A stretch of 64,000 bases of DNA, from assembly GCF_900459405.1 (NCBI RefSeq), contig NZ_UHFN01000007.1, positions 1,798,001 to 1,862,000 on the forward strand, written 5' to 3'. Every line of letters starts with the position of its first letter. Position 1 is the stretch's first letter. Both the position numbers and the translations under genes were made by a program. A model generated the notes under the pieces. The model did no database searches, was not told the DNA's origin, and saw only the letters and a list, made by a program, of their open reading frames with translations. The stretch comes from Streptococcus hyointestinalis (GTDB lineage Bacteria; Bacillota; Bacilli; Lactobacillales; Streptococcaceae). Shown here one piece after another: positions 1 to 10,995 of this stretch.

Positions 1-666
<666 letters not shown>

Positions 667-678
667 TCACTTAATCAA

Positions 679-2070
679 TTAGTCAAACATACTTCCAAAA
701 ATATTACGAACACGCTCTGATAATTTTGGACGAGCCTCACGTGGTTGTTGCTCTTCTTGTGGTCTCTCTACGGTTGGTAGAGGTTCCATAGCAGTGTTGA
801 TAGGCTCGTCATTACCAAAAGTTGGTAGAGGCGCTGTCGTTGTATAGCTTGGACGGCTATTATCAAGCCTTGGATTAAAGTCAACTGGTTTACGACGTAG
901 TAGCTCTTCGCCAAATACAGCTGCTTGAGCAATCACATCGACCTCTGACATAGTCCCCACATACTCGACAATACTGATAACATTGGCAAACATAGGGTTA
1001 CGAATTCCGACTTGATTTGGGACGTGAAGTTTGACAGATATGCCTAAAACTTCTTGAGCCACTTCAACGACTCCAGGCATAATAGCGCCACCGCCAACCA
1101 ATATAATACCGCCCGGTAAATCAAGCAAGCGACCACGCTCTAAATCTTGCTTTACACGGTCTAGAATGTGGCGAATGCGTGCTGAGATAACCTCTGATAA
1201 GAAGCGCTCACTGACCTCAACAGGCTCATCGCTTCCGACAACATCAACCATGACCGTCTCGCTTTCGCTTGATTCTGAGACGTCTGCTTGACCAAAGTTA
1301 AACTTGAGCGATTCAGCAGTTTGCATAGAGGTCTTTAACACTTTTGAGATGTCTTTTGTGACATACTCGCCACCTTCTGGATAGGTGTTTGTATATTGGA
1401 GTTCTTGGGCACGCATGGAAGCAACAGTTGTCTGCCCACCACCCATGTCAATCACTGTCGTACCAAACTCACGTTCCCCTTCATTAAGAACAGATTTTGC
1501 CATAGCTAATGGCGTAATGATGATGTTTTCAGTCTCAATACCAGCACGCTCCACTGTTTTACGTAGGTTGTGCAAAATAGTTGTTGGACCGGTATAGATG
1601 AGTCCTCTCATCTCAAGGCGAATCCCCATCATACCTCGTGGGTCTCGTATGCCTTGGAAACCATCAACGATGAATTCTTCCGGAATTAAAGAGATAACCT
1701 CACGCTCAGGCGTGATACTCTTTGTCAACGCTGACTTGACAACACTCTCAACATCTTCATCTTTAATTTCTTTTGACTCGCTTGGTACAGGAATCATCCC
1801 TTGAGTGGGCTCAATTTGCAAAAGATTTGCGGGTAAGCCAACATTGACCTTTTCAATCTTGATACCTGCTTTTTCTTCTGCTTGCTCAACTGCTGTCTTA
1901 ATCGCTTCTGCTGCAGCTTCAATGTCAACAATAATGCCATCTTTCACTCCAGTGCTTGTGACATTGCTAACACCGATAACGTTCATCTCACCGGAAATTA
2001 ACTCTGCTACTAAGACTTTTATCGAGCTTGTCCCTATATCCAAACCAGTAAAAAAGCCATTTCTAGCCAT
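679..2070 (-). CDS. ftsA: Cell division protein FtsA
   Basis: Actin-like ATPase that tethers FtsZ filaments to the membrane. At 463 residues it has a normal length. The N-terminus carries the actin-type phosphate loop (DIGTSS at about 10-15), followed by the SHS2/1C region, and VIDMGGG and LVGGGA nucleotide-binding segments further on. The last 15 residues (KLSERVRNIFGSMFD) form the amphipathic membrane-targeting helix typical of FtsA, after a proline-rich linker. It sits directly upstream of ftsZ. A 176-bp gap with a hairpin separates it from divIB, so ftsAZ probably also has its own promoter. Confidence 0.97.
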   Translation of the reverse strand: MARNGFFTGLDIGTSSIKVLVAELISGEMNVIGVSNVTSTGVKDGIIVDIEAAAEAIKTAVEQAEEKAGIKIEKVNVGLPANLLQIEPTQGMIPVPSESKEIKDEDVESVVKSALTKSITPEREVISLIPEEFIVDGFQGIRDPRGMMGIRLEMRGLIYTGPTTILHNLRKTVERAGIETENIIITPLAMAKSVLNEGEREFGTTVIDMGGGQTTVASMRAQELQYTNTYPEGGEYVTKDISKVLKTSMQTAESLKFNFGQADVSESSESETVMVDVVGSDEPVEVSERFLSEVISARIRHILDRVKQDLERGRLLDLPGGIILVGGGAIMPGVVEVAQEVLGISVKLHVPNQVGIRNPMFANVISIVEYVGTMSEVDVIAQAAVFGEELLRRKPVDFNPRLDNSRPSYTTTAPLPTFGNDEPINTAMEPLPTVERPQEEQQPREARPKLSERVRNIFGSMFD

Positions 2071-2156
2071 TCACTCGACCTCTCTATTCTCTACATTCTA
2101 TACAATTATCAAAAAATCTGCCTCTAAACAGAATTATTCAGAGAATATTATACCAT

Positions 2157-2192
2157 AAAAGAACGTAAAAAGTTCTTTTTTTACGTTCTTTA
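2157..2192. terminator. Hairpin between divIB and ftsA
   Basis: A 14-bp perfect inverted repeat (AAAGAACGTAAAAA and its complement) with a 4-6 base loop lies 55 bp downstream of divIB. T-rich sequence continues on both strands. It looks like an intrinsic terminator or attenuator separating murD-murG-divIB from ftsA-ftsZ. Confidence 0.6.
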
Positions 2193-2246
2193 TTTTATCT
2201 TTTTGCAAAAATACTCTCAATTTCCTACAAATCAAGCAAAAGAAAG

Positions 2247-3440
2247 CTACTGTCCTTCTGTTGTTTGGGCTGTTTCTGTCTGACTTGTTGAGTCTTCCTG
2301 ATTTTCAGCAGTTGTACTCTCTGCACTTTCTGTTTGTTGTGTTTCAGCAGCAGCTTCTGAGTTTTCAGTCGTCGTTTCTGAACTTTCAGCGGTCGCTTCT
2401 GCAGTGGTTGCTGTATTATTTGCCTCAATGTCAGCTGTCGTCGTGTAGATGCCCACTTCCATATCAACAATAGCTGGTGCGGTGAGTTTGTCTTTAATCT
2501 TACTATAATATGGTAATTTAGTCGTCATCTCAGACAGTGGTACACGCACCGTATTGCCATCACGCATGGTCAAGGTCAATAAATCACTGGTTGAACTTGA
2601 GCCTGCTAAAGCAATCGTCTCAATGCTATCACGAAGCGTTTTATCGAGCGCCATCAAGTCCTTAGCCAACTCTTTTAACATTGTCTTGTCTGTCAAGGTA
2701 ATCGTGATATAAGTCGCTGGCAGGTCAGTTACTGCAACGACAGAAGCAGTCTCGCCACTTGAGAGAAGTGGCTGATAACCTGCGTCTGTCTGTACATAAC
2801 CAACCACCGAGTATTCCTTAACCGTTAAGGTAAAGTGATTGGGAAATTGATAGCTGAGTTTTGCTGACGACACCCAAGGATTAGCTGCTTTTAAGCGGGT
2901 TTCATATCTTTTAGGATGTAACAAAAGCGAGAAAATGTAATCGGACGATTTGATATTTGCCTCTTTGATAACTGTCTCAGACGCAGTATGAGCACTCCCT
3001 TTGACAGTAACTGTTTTTTCCTTACTGTAAGGCGAAATCATAAAAAGAGAAATAGCAATCAAAAGAACCGAAACAATCAGAACAGGCAGAGCCTTGATGA
3101 GTGCCTTTTGACGTTTGGTCAACTCTTTTTTTTCTTTGACCTTTTTAACCTTAGTTTTCTTGGTTTTCTTTTTAGGCTTGTCCTTGTCACTCTCTTGCTT
3201 AGCTGCTTCTTCTTGCTCCTCTTCTTCCTTTGGAACCTTGCCGTAGCGTGCTAACTTTTCTAGACGTTCTTCTTTTTTTTGTTGCTCTTTAGCTTCTTTT
3301 TCTTGCTTTTTTTTGGCTAAAAACTCTAGATTACGCTGCTGCCATTCTGTCAAAGGAGCTTTTTGCTCTTTGCTCTCAGCATTTTCAGCGCTTTTTTGCT
3401 CTTTTGCCTTTTTTTCCTGTTCATGTTTTTTATCAGACAT
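2247..3440 (-). CDS. divIB: Cell division protein DivIB/FtsQ
   Basis: Divisome membrane protein that works with FtsL and DivIC. The 397 residues comprise a long, highly charged Lys/Glu-rich cytoplasmic N-terminus (1-112), one transmembrane helix (about 113-136), an extracellular POTRA domain (about 143-212), a beta domain, and an unusual C-terminal tail of about 65 residues made almost entirely of T, E, S, A and Q. The start overlaps the murG stop (TAATG), so the two are translationally coupled. The low-complexity tail is probably disordered and wall-exposed. Confidence 0.95.
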   Translation of the reverse strand: MSDKKHEQEKKAKEQKSAENAESKEQKAPLTEWQQRNLEFLAKKKQEKEAKEQQKKEERLEKLARYGKVPKEEEEQEEAAKQESDKDKPKKKTKKTKVKKVKEKKELTKRQKALIKALPVLIVSVLLIAISLFMISPYSKEKTVTVKGSAHTASETVIKEANIKSSDYIFSLLLHPKRYETRLKAANPWVSSAKLSYQFPNHFTLTVKEYSVVGYVQTDAGYQPLLSSGETASVVAVTDLPATYITITLTDKTMLKELAKDLMALDKTLRDSIETIALAGSSSTSDLLTLTMRDGNTVRVPLSEMTTKLPYYSKIKDKLTAPAIVDMEVGIYTTTADIEANNTATTAEATAESSETTTENSEAAAETQQTESAESTTAENQEDSTSQTETAQTTEGQ

Positions 3441-4516
3441 TAGCTTTCCTTTATTGTTTTTGAAATGTCATCTGTCAGCAGTTGGTAAAAATCATCTGGG
3501 GTTTTCAGCTCATGGCTTGCCTGCATGTGGGCAATGTAATCTTCCTTGTGCTCTATCACATCAGCTATTGCCTGCTCAAGATTTTCCAAGGTAAAATCTT
3601 CCTCAAGCAACTGCTTGGCGTAGCCTTTTTTCTCAAAGTAAGCAGCGTTTTCCAGCTGGTCACCACGACTAGCTTCACGCCCTAGTGGCACAATGATATG
3701 CAGTTTCTGCATGGCTAACAGTTCAAAAATCGTGTTGGAGCCACCTCGTGTGATGACGACATCTGCCATATCCATCAAGGGCTGGTAGAGGTCAGTCACA
3801 TAATCCACACGATAGCAGTTTTCATCTAAAACGTTGAGACTTGAGTCCCCTGTGATATTGATGACATTAAAATGCTGAGTTAAGGTATCTTCACGGCTAA
3901 CAAAGTCATTGAACACCTTGGCACCAGCTGAACCACCGATAAATAAAATAGTCTTTAAGTCTGGATTGAAGTGCGCTTTAATCTCCTCAAGCTGAGGAGA
4001 GGTTTCATTTTTAGTTGCTGAGACCTTTGTAACGGCACCGACGTGTTTGACCTTGGTTAAGGCTTCACTTTGCTCAAAAGTGCTGTACATGGTCGTTGCA
4101 AATTTGTAGGCAATTCTGTTAGCTAAGCCCATAGACAGGTCAGACTCATGCACAAAGACAGGGATACCTAGCGTTTTAGCTGCAATAACTGGCGGAACCG
4201 CCACAAAACCTCCCTTTGAAAAGAGTGCTTGCGGTCTGATTTTCGCTAAAATCCCAATAGACTGAGCAATTCCAAAGCTCACTTTAAAGACATCAGACAT
4301 ATTTTGCCAAGAGAAATAACGGCGTAATTTTCCAGTCGCTATAGCATGAAAAGTCACATCAAGCCCAGACTGTTTAATCTGCTCATGCTCAATACCACCT
4401 TTAGCACCGATATAGTGCACTTCCCAGCCATCTTTGATAAACTTTGGGATGAGAATGAGATTCAAGGTCACATGACCGACAGTTCCTCCACCGGTAAAGA
4501 CGATTTTTTTAGTCAT
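3440..4516 (-). CDS. murG: UDP-GlcNAc:undecaprenyl-pyrophosphoryl-MurNAc-pentapeptide GlcNAc transferase MurG
   Basis: Adds GlcNAc to lipid I to make lipid II on the inner face of the membrane. The 358-residue GT28 family protein has the N-terminal glycine loop GGGTVGHV (9-16), a mid-protein [12 protein letters not shown] loop, and the C-terminal donor-binding segment [13 protein letters not shown]. Streptococcal MurG has V in place of T in the usual GGTGGH/I loop region. Its start overlaps the end of murD by 8 bp and its stop overlaps the start of divIB, so it is fully embedded in the murD-murG-divIB operon. Confidence 0.96.
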   Translation of the reverse strand: MTKKIVFTGGGTVGHVTLNLILIPKFIKDGWEVHYIGAKGGIEHEQIKQSGLDVTFHAIATGKLRRYFSWQNMSDVFKVSFGIAQSIGILAKIRPQALFSKGGFVAVPPVIAAKTLGIPVFVHESDLSMGLANRIAYKFATTMYSTFEQSEALTKVKHVGAVTKVSATKNETSPQLEEIKAHFNPDLKTILFIGGSAGAKVFNDFVSREDTLTQHFNVINITGDSSLNVLDENCYRVDYVTDLYQPLMDMADVVITRGGSNTIFELLAMQKLHIIVPLGREASRGDQLENAAYFEKKGYAKQLLEEDFTLENLEQAIADVIEHKEDYIAHMQASHELKTPDDFYQLLTDDISKTIKES

Positions 4517-5873
4517 GCTGCGCTCCCTTTAATCCTTCAAAAGCTGCGATGAACTCATCCCCACGCACCTCAAAGTTTGGATACATATCCCAGCTAGCAT
4601 TAGCTGGACTGAGAAGGACAACATCACCTTCACTAGCCAATTCAAAGGCACGGATGGCTGCATCTTTGACGTCACTAGCGTCGCAATAAGCAACACTTGC
4701 CTTATCTGCAGCTCTTTTGACACGTGGCGCAGACTCACCTAGGATAACCATGTGTTTAAGCCCTTTAATGTCCCCCACCAAATCGTCAAATTCATTACCA
4801 CGGTCAAGACCACCGGCAATCAAGATGACCTTGCTGTTATCAAAACCTGATAGAGCTTTTTGAGTGGCAAGGATATTGGTGGACTTACTGTCGTTGTAAA
4901 AGAGAACACCATTAATACTACCCAGCTTTTGCAGACGGTGTTTGACACCTCCAAAAGCGCTAAGCGTATCCACAATAACGTTATTTTCAATGCCTGATAA
5001 CTTAGCAACGGCGATAGTCGCTAGGGCATTCTCAATATTGTGGCTACCTGGAATGCCTAGATGACTAGCTTCCATGACTTTCTCTCCCTTGAAGCAAAGA
5101 AAACCATGCTCAAGATAAGCTCCGTCAACCTTTTCCTTCGTTGAAAAGAAAACAACAGTAGCTTGTGTTTTTTGAGCCAAAGTCTTAGCTAGGTCTTGAT
5201 TAGCATTTAAAATCAAGTAGTCATCTGCTGTCATCTGGTCTTGAATGTGCCACTTAGCAGCGACGTAATTCTCAAAACTACCATGATAGTCAATGTGGGT
5301 TGGCATGAGATTGGTAATCACTGCCATACGAGGATGAAAGGCACGAACGCCCATCAGCTGGAAGCTTGACAACTCCATCACTAGTGTATCATCTTTTGTA
5401 GCAGTCTTAACCACTTCGCTGGCTGGAAAGCCGATATTACCAGAGAGAAGGGCGTGTTTGCCACCAGCATTAAGCACATCAGCAATCATCGTCGTTGTTG
5501 TGGTTTTGCCATTAGAGCCAGTGATACCGATAATCGGTGCTTCTGACACTAGGTAAGCTAACTCAACTTCTGTGATTACAGGAATCCCTTTATCCAAAGC
5601 TTTTTCAACCATTGGGTTATCGTAACGGATACCCGGATTTTTCACCATGAGGGCAAAATTTTCATCTAACAATTCTAGCGGATGATTGCCACAGATGACC
5701 TTGATACCTTCTTCAAGCAAGGACTGCGCCATTGGGTTTTCATCAAAAGGCTTGCTGTCATTCACAGTGACAATAGCTCCTAGCTGACTCAAAAGACGAG
5801 CTGCCGCTTCACCAGAGCGTGCCAAGCCTAGGACAAGAACTTTTTGATTTTCAAACTGCGTTATTTTTTTCAT
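4509..5873 (-). CDS. murD: UDP-N-acetylmuramoyl-L-alanine:D-glutamate ligase MurD
   Basis: Cytoplasmic ATP-dependent ligase that adds D-Glu to UDP-MurNAc-L-Ala. 454 residues from the ATG at 5873, which follows a GGAAAG ribosome site by six bases. A longer frame begins at a TTG twelve bases upstream but has no ribosome site. It has the N-terminal Rossmann fold ([10 protein letters not shown]), the Mur ligase P-loop GSNGKTT at 119-125, and the C-terminal domain with NDSKSTN. It is first gene of the murD-murG-divIB operon. D-Glu is supplied by murI elsewhere in this window. Confidence 0.96.
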   Translation of the reverse strand: MKKITQFENQKVLVLGLARSGEAAARLLSQLGAIVTVNDSKPFDENPMAQSLLEEGIKVICGNHPLELLDENFALMVKNPGIRYDNPMVEKALDKGIPVITEVELAYLVSEAPIIGITGSNGKTTTTTMIADVLNAGGKHALLSGNIGFPASEVVKTATKDDTLVMELSSFQLMGVRAFHPRMAVITNLMPTHIDYHGSFENYVAAKWHIQDQMTADDYLILNANQDLAKTLAQKTQATVVFFSTKEKVDGAYLEHGFLCFKGEKVMEASHLGIPGSHNIENALATIAVAKLSGIENNVIVDTLSAFGGVKHRLQKLGSINGVLFYNDSKSTNILATQKALSGFDNSKVILIAGGLDRGNEFDDLVGDIKGLKHMVILGESAPRVKRAADKASVAYCDASDVKDAAIRAFELASEGDVVLLSPANASWDMYPNFEVRGDEFIAAFEGLKGAQHD

Positions 5874-5949
5874 TAGTCTTTCCAATTCATTCTATAATAT
5901 CTTTTATTGTACCGTTAATTGCTAGGATTTTCAAGGTATTGCCGTAAGC

Positions 5950-6205
5950 AAAAAAGAGAACCTTGCGGTTCCCTTTTGAGGCATTTATAAACGATTACTA
6001 TAAGCTTCTTTGTTGTAAGCGCAACTCCTATACTTTTTGGCTCAACCCAGTGAGAGAAGCAGCGCAATAGGAATTTTTTAGGAAATGGAAAATAATAAGA
6101 TGAGTTATAGGTTCGTCATATCAAAAGCTATGACTTATAGTTGCTCCAAAAAAGTTTCAAGATAACCTTTCAAAATGCCCCGCCACTAGCTTCTGTGTTC
6201 ATGCT
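5950..6205 (-). ncRNA. Candidate structured RNA or long leader upstream of murD
   Basis: This is the 400-bp gene-free stretch between murD and the IS30 element. Read on the minus strand it runs from a TTGACA/TATAAT promoter to a GC-containing hairpin with a T run. The hairpin stem is 5952-5962 with 5967-5977 and one mismatch, and it looks like an intrinsic terminator. Inside, GGGGCATTT (6173-6181) can pair with AAATGCCTC (5978-5986), enclosing the whole region. A local hairpin GTCATA/TATGAC lies at 6115-6134. The only small frame on this strand is a 12-codon one starting at 6210. No match to 6S, tmRNA, RNase P or SRP RNA was recognised. The call rests only on promoter, pairing and terminator. 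Confidence 0.45.
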
Positions 6206-6212
6206 CATTTAT

Positions 6213-6244
6213 ATTATAATTATATATATATATATATTTGTCAA
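6213..6244 (-). promoter_or_regulatory. Promoter with AT dinucleotide repeat in the spacer
   Basis: On the minus strand, TTGACA (6239-6244) is followed by about nine AT dinucleotides and then TATAAT (6213-6218), a spacer of 20 bp. An alternative TATAAT inside the repeat gives a 14-bp spacer. Neither is the preferred 17 bp, so changes in repeat number would change promoter strength. It would drive the candidate RNA and possibly murD. Confidence 0.5.
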
Positions 6245-6279
6245 GTATTTTTTTATAAAATCTTGACTTTTTGTTTGCA

Positions 6280-7443
6280 CCCGTGTTGTAAAATGAAGTG
6301 CAACAAAAAAGACATGCTCGTCTGATATACTAGAATTCCCCAACTCAGTATAGAAAGCAGATGAACATGTCCACTAATCATTCTACCAAAAAATCGTTAT
6401 ACTCACACCTTTCAGCCTCTGAACGCAGAGAAATCAGCGCCTATCTCAAGATGGGCAAGACCCCCTCTGAGATTGCTCGTCTGCTTGGGCGTCATCGCTC
6501 AACCATCAGTCGAGAAATCAAACGAGGAAGTGTTTCTCAGGTTCAAGATAAGAACGGGAAACGAATCTACTCAACGGTTTACTTTCCAGATAGTGGTCAA
6601 CGTGTTTATGAAATCAATCGTCGAAAAAGTGCCTATCATAAACTATCATACTGCTCCCAGACATTCTTCAAGGAACTTGAGAAAGCCCTGAAAACGAAAC
6701 CTCGCTGTCACAGTGTCGATAGCTTTGTTCAAACTTACCGAGAAAAACATCCACTGGAAGTTATCCCTTCCACCAAGACAGTGTATCGTTACATCAAAGA
6801 CGGACTGTTGAGGGTTAAACCGATTGATTTACCTAAGATGGTGTGCATCCGAAAACGGTCTAAAGTAACGCCTAAGGCCACGACGAAAATCTTAGGAAAA
6901 TCCATTGAAGAACGTCCAGAGTGTATCAATGACCGTTCTGAATTTGGGCATTGGGAGATTGATTTGGTTCTTGGCAAGAAAACCAAAGGTGAAGCTGTTA
7001 TTTTGACCCTAGTAGAGCGTCAAACACGATTTGCCATCGCTGTAAAATTGGCTAATAAACAAGCAGAAACCATCAATAGGGCTGTTAAGAGCTTACTGTC
7101 GCAGTACCCTATTCGCTCCATCACATCGGACAATGGCTCAGAGTTCAGTAGCTTGTCAGACTTAAAAGGTGTGGAAGTCTATTTTGCCCATCCTTATGCT
7201 TCTCATGAAAGAGGAACAAATGAAAATTTCAATGGTCTCTTGAGAGAGTTTCTCCCAAAAGGTGTCTCTCTTAACTCACTAACGACAGAAGAACTCAATC
7301 ACTACGTCTCTGCTATCAATGACAGACCTAGACGACTTCACAAGTATAAAACCGCAAATATTTTGTTTGGGCTAGCCCAAACAGCTTAACCTCTGGAACT
7401 CTAGTTATCAATGAACTTGTTGCACTTGACTTGACAAGTGGGG
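6280..7443 (+). mobile_element. IS30-family element, copy A (1164 bp)
   Basis: A complete element starting CCCGTG and ending GTGGGG, carrying one transposase. It is flanked by a perfect 13-bp direct repeat CTTTTTGTTTGCA (6267-6279 and 7444-7456). The end sequences and length match the copy at 36286-37449 and the interrupted copy at 30978-33037. It inserted between the terminator of the DUF3165 gene and the candidate RNA upstream of murD. Confidence 0.9.
6361..7389 (+). CDS. IS30-family transposase (copy A)
   Basis: 342-residue DDE transposase. The N-terminal helix-turn-helix (about 17-60, LSASERREISAYLKMG then RLLGRHRSTISREIKRG) binds the element ends. The C-terminal rve/RNase H-like domain holds the triad: Asp in HWEIDLV, Asp in SDNGSEF and Glu in GTNENFNGLLREF. 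The frame is intact and likely functional. Compared with copies B and C it differs in a short stretch around the first catalytic Asp (ECINDRSEF against ETITNRSEF). Confidence 0.93.
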   Translation: MNMSTNHSTKKSLYSHLSASERREISAYLKMGKTPSEIARLLGRHRSTISREIKRGSVSQVQDKNGKRIYSTVYFPDSGQRVYEINRRKSAYHKLSYCSQTFFKELEKALKTKPRCHSVDSFVQTYREKHPLEVIPSTKTVYRYIKDGLLRVKPIDLPKMVCIRKRSKVTPKATTKILGKSIEERPECINDRSEFGHWEIDLVLGKKTKGEAVILTLVERQTRFAIAVKLANKQAETINRAVKSLLSQYPIRSITSDNGSEFSSLSDLKGVEVYFAHPYASHERGTNENFNGLLREFLPKGVSLNSLTTEELNHYVSAINDRPRRLHKYKTANILFGLAQTA

Positions 7444-7458
7444 CTTTTTGTTTGCATG

Positions 7459-7485
7459 AAAAGCTAGGAAATCCTAGCTTTTTCA
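7459..7485 (-). terminator. Terminator of the DUF3165 gene
   Basis: An 11-bp perfect stem AAAAGCTAGGA/TCCTAGCTTTT with a 2-base loop overlaps the DUF3165 stop codon. It ends the typA-DUF3165 transcription unit just before the IS30 target site. Confidence 0.7.
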
Positions 7486-7755
7486 CTCTATAAGGTCTTT
7501 TGATTGTTTTTGCTTTTTCGTTGGCATCTTGAGCATATCTCGTACCGCCCAAAAACCGAGCAAGGTCATGGCAAGACTAACGTAAAATTCACCCGACATG
7601 TCAAAGAATGTCACAACTCCAAAAACAAGCGCAATCATCAAACACACGACAATACCGACCATCACAAGTGGATTGAGCGTATTTTTGATTGTCTTTGGAG
7701 CCATAAAAAAGTAATACAGCAAAATCAAAATCAAGACGATCAGGTAAAATATCAT
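7483..7755 (-). CDS. DUF3165 family small membrane protein
   Basis: 90 residues from the ATG at 7755. An ATG six bases upstream abuts the AAAGGA ribosome site and is too close to it. Three hydrophobic segments are visible: an N-terminal IFYLIVLILILLYYFF, a central VMVGIVVCLMIALVFGVV and a third FYVSLAMTLLGFWAV. A basic tail follows. The family is restricted to streptococci and relatives and normally lies between typA and murD, as here. Its function is unknown; it is probably an integral membrane protein. Confidence 0.8.
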   Translation of the reverse strand: MIFYLIVLILILLYYFFMAPKTIKNTLNPLVMVGIVVCLMIALVFGVVTFFDMSGEFYVSLAMTLLGFWAVRDMLKMPTKKQKQSKDLIE

Positions 7756-7793
7756 AGCCATTCCTTTACTAGGGGATTAGCACGTCCACACTA

Positions 7794-9641
7794 TTAGTCT
7801 TCAGCAGCCATTTTTTTCTTTTTAGCCGCTTTAGCACGTGCATTTTTATCCAAGATTTGCTTACGCAAGCGGATAGACTCTGGTGTTACTTCCATGTACT
7901 CGTCATCGTTTAGGAACTCAAGCGATTCTTCCAGTGTTAAGATACGTGGTGTTTTAATGACAGCTGTCTGGTCTTTTGTTGCAGAGCGGACATTGGTCAT
8001 TTGTTTTGCCTTGGTGATATTTACAGTAAGGTCGTTTTCACGAGAGTTCTCCCCGATAATCATCCCTTCGTAAACTTCTGTACCTGGGTTAACAAAGATT
8101 GTTCCACGCTCTTCAATAGACATGATAGAGTAAGTCGTTGCCTTACCAGTATCGATGGAGACAAGAGCACCACGGTGACGTCCACCAATTTCAGCATTGA
8201 TAACTGGCATGTACTGGTCAAAGGTGTGGTTCATAATCCCGTAACCACGTGTCATAGAAAGAAACTCAGTTGGGTATCCAATCAAACCACGTGCTGGCGC
8301 TAGGAAAATCAAACGTGTTTGCCCATTACCAGTTGATTGCATATCAAGCATCTCACCCTTACGCTCAGAAAGTGATTGGATGACAGCACCTTGATATTCT
8401 TCAGGAGTGTCGATTTGGACACGCTCAAACGGCTCCATCTTCACACCATCAATCTCTTTGATGATAACTTCTGGACGAGACACTTGAAGCTCGTACCCTT
8501 CACGACGCATAGTCTCAATGAGAATAGACAAGTGCAACTCCCCACGACCTGAAACTGTCCATTTATCTGGTGAATCCGTCGCTTCAACACGAAGGGAAAC
8601 GTCTGTTTGAAGCTCAGCAAGCAAGCGCTCTTCAACCTTACGTGATGTCACGTATTTTCCTTCACGCCCTGCAAATGGAGAGTTGTTAGCAAGGAAGGTC
8701 ATCTGAAGCGTAGGCTCATCAATACGAAGCACTGGTAGTGGTTCGATAGCGTCTGTTGGGGTGATAGTCTCACCGACAAAGATGTCCTCCATACCAGAGA
8801 CCGCAATCAAATCACCTGCTTTTGCTTCTTGGATTTCACGACGTTCAAGACCAAAGAAACCAAAGAGTTTTGTGACACGGAAGTTTTTGGTTGTGCCATC
8901 AAGTTTTGAAAGAGTTACTTGGTCACCGACCTTAACTGTCCCACGGAAAACACGTCCGATACCGATACGTCCCACAAAATCATTGTAGTCAAGAAGAGAC
9001 ACTTGGAACTGCAATGGTTCATCTGAGTTGTCCACTGGTGCTGGGATGTGCTCGATGATGGTATCAAAGATAGGTGCCATTGTGTGCTCTTGGTCAGCTG
9101 GATTGTCTGATAGAGATGATGTTCCATTGATAGCTGAAGCGTAAACTACTGGGAACTCTAGCTGGTCATCATCAGCACCAAGTTCGATAAAGAGCTCAAG
9201 CACTTCATCAACAACTTCTTCTGGGCGAGCAGATGGTTTGTCGATTTTATTGACCACAACGATTGGGGTCAAGTTTTGCTCAAGAGCTTTTTTCAAGACG
9301 AAGCGGGTTTGTGGCATAGTACCTTCGTAGGCATCGACGACTAGGACAACACCGTCTACCATTTTCATGATACGCTCAACCTCACCACCGAAGTCTGCGT
9401 GTCCTGGGGTATCCATGATGTTGATACGTGTGCCGTTGTAAGCTACGGCAGTATTTTTCGCCAAAATCGTGATACCACGCTCTTTTTCAAGGTCGTTTGA
9501 GTCCATGGCACGCTCTTCGAGCTCTTTACGCTCATCGAGTGTGTGGGATTGTTTCAACAACTCATCAACCAAGGTTGTTTTACCGTGGTCAACGTGGGCA
9601 ATAATAGCGACATTACGAATGTCTTCTCTTAGTTTTGTCAT
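7794..9641 (-). CDS. typA: Translational GTPase TypA/BipA
   Basis: Ribosome-associated GTPase of the EF-G family, implicated in stress and cold adaptation and 50S assembly. The 615 residues are full length. G1 is [10 protein letters not shown] (15-24), G3 [14 protein letters not shown] and G4 [11 protein letters not shown]-like domains follow, then the BipA-specific C-terminus ending in a Lys/Ala-rich tail. It is followed by the DUF3165 gene with a 38-bp gap and is probably co-transcribed with it. Confidence 0.97.
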   Translation of the reverse strand: MTKLREDIRNVAIIAHVDHGKTTLVDELLKQSHTLDERKELEERAMDSNDLEKERGITILAKNTAVAYNGTRINIMDTPGHADFGGEVERIMKMVDGVVLVVDAYEGTMPQTRFVLKKALEQNLTPIVVVNKIDKPSARPEEVVDEVLELFIELGADDDQLEFPVVYASAINGTSSLSDNPADQEHTMAPIFDTIIEHIPAPVDNSDEPLQFQVSLLDYNDFVGRIGIGRVFRGTVKVGDQVTLSKLDGTTKNFRVTKLFGFFGLERREIQEAKAGDLIAVSGMEDIFVGETITPTDAIEPLPVLRIDEPTLQMTFLANNSPFAGREGKYVTSRKVEERLLAELQTDVSLRVEATDSPDKWTVSGRGELHLSILIETMRREGYELQVSRPEVIIKEIDGVKMEPFERVQIDTPEEYQGAVIQSLSERKGEMLDMQSTGNGQTRLIFLAPARGLIGYPTEFLSMTRGYGIMNHTFDQYMPVINAEIGGRHRGALVSIDTGKATTYSIMSIEERGTIFVNPGTEVYEGMIIGENSRENDLTVNITKAKQMTNVRSATKDQTAVIKTPRILTLEESLEFLNDDEYMEVTPESIRLRKQILDKNARAKAAKKKKMAAED

Positions 9642-10554
9642 GATTTCCTCTGTAATCTTAAAGTATTCAACTTATGAATTATACCATAAATTGCGACAAA
9701 AAACAGAACAGGAGCAATTGTAAATGTTTTCAGCCTTTATAAATCGTTTCTTTACCCATTCTCAATCAGGAAGTATAAAAACCTAAATATTTTTATTATC
9801 TTCATCAACAGTCATAAGAGGCACTCTTTTCAAACTATAAAGGAGTAAGAAAAAGGCAGCAAGCAGAAACAGAAGTACTAACTGATTCACCGTTAACACG
9901 AGAATCAAAGTTGAAACAAGCAGACGAGAAAAAACAGTCCCTAGCTGAAAATAAGTCATTAAACCACCCTCAATCGTAGCCAACTGCTCTTCTGGCAGGC
10001 GATTGTAGATTAAAGCATTGTATTTAGGATTGATAGCGCCAGTAGCAATACCTGTAAGGGCTAGAAATACTAGCAAGAAATAAGGCTGACGAAGAAAAAG
10101 GCTGAAAAACATGAGAAAAACACCCAGCGTCCCCATGCGCAATAGAGATAAAATGCTCATCTTCTTCAAAAGATTCATCACCAAAATACTGCCCACAATC
10201 ATCCCCACTGTCATTGCGATATTAACAGCAGCAAGTGTGATCGAAGCATTTCCCAGCATAAAAGCTCTATCCTGAGACATCATCAAAACTAGTAAAGACG
10301 GCAAAACGACGAAAATACTATTGACAACTGGAACAATTATCATAGATAAGCGCAATTCTGGAACGCTTGTAAGCTCTTTGACAGCCAGTGAAAGACTTGA
10401 CCACAAGCGATCAAATTCGCCCTTTACACCTTCTGCATCTTTATTGTCTGTCATTTTCAGAGGTCTTTCTGTCAACAATTTTTTAATAGAGGGGGTTAGA
10501 AGCACTAAAATGAGAAAGGAAATTAAGAAGGTGCCTGCATTTAAAAATGCCAAC

Positions 10555-10574
10555 TGACTGTAAGTGACTGTAAG
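10555..10574. repeat. 10-bp tandem duplication causing a frameshift
   Basis: TGACTGTAAG occurs twice in direct tandem (10555-10564, 10565-10574), followed by a partial TGA. Ten is not a multiple of three, so the MFS frame is shifted here. Deleting one unit fuses the two halves in frame. Confidence 0.92.
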
Positions 10575-10995
10575 TGAAAAAACTAATCAGTGCTGCAGAG
10601 ATGGTCTGAAAGAAAATAGCCGAAACCGCAAAGACAGACTGACTAAGCGCCATGGAGTCAGCTCTTTCCTCATCTGAAACGACCCTGAGACTGATAGGAA
10701 TATAGAGGCCGTTTTCGTACTGACCTGCAAAATCACCGAAAACATTGAAAACACTAGCCAAAATCACAATCCATAAGGCTGGCTCAAAAGTCATGGCACA
10801 TCCAATCCCCACATACAAGACCACCCGAAAAAGCTGAGTAAATTTAATCGTAGCTAGCTTATTTCTAGTCCTATCAGATAAATAACCTGTCAAAAGGGAG
10901 AGAAACACAGGAAAAATCTCAGAGAAATTGACAATAGACAGGGCTAGCTTGGTATCTGGCAATTGCAAAACATAGTTCATCAGCGCTAGATATAG

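Noticed and set aside
2225-2470. 81-codon Gln/Lys-rich frame overlapping the end of divIB
   Set aside because: Out-of-frame shadow of the divIB low-complexity tail.
5950-6205. 6S RNA assignment for the murD upstream RNA
   Set aside because: A long-range closing stem is present, but I could not recognise the conserved central bubble, so no name is given.
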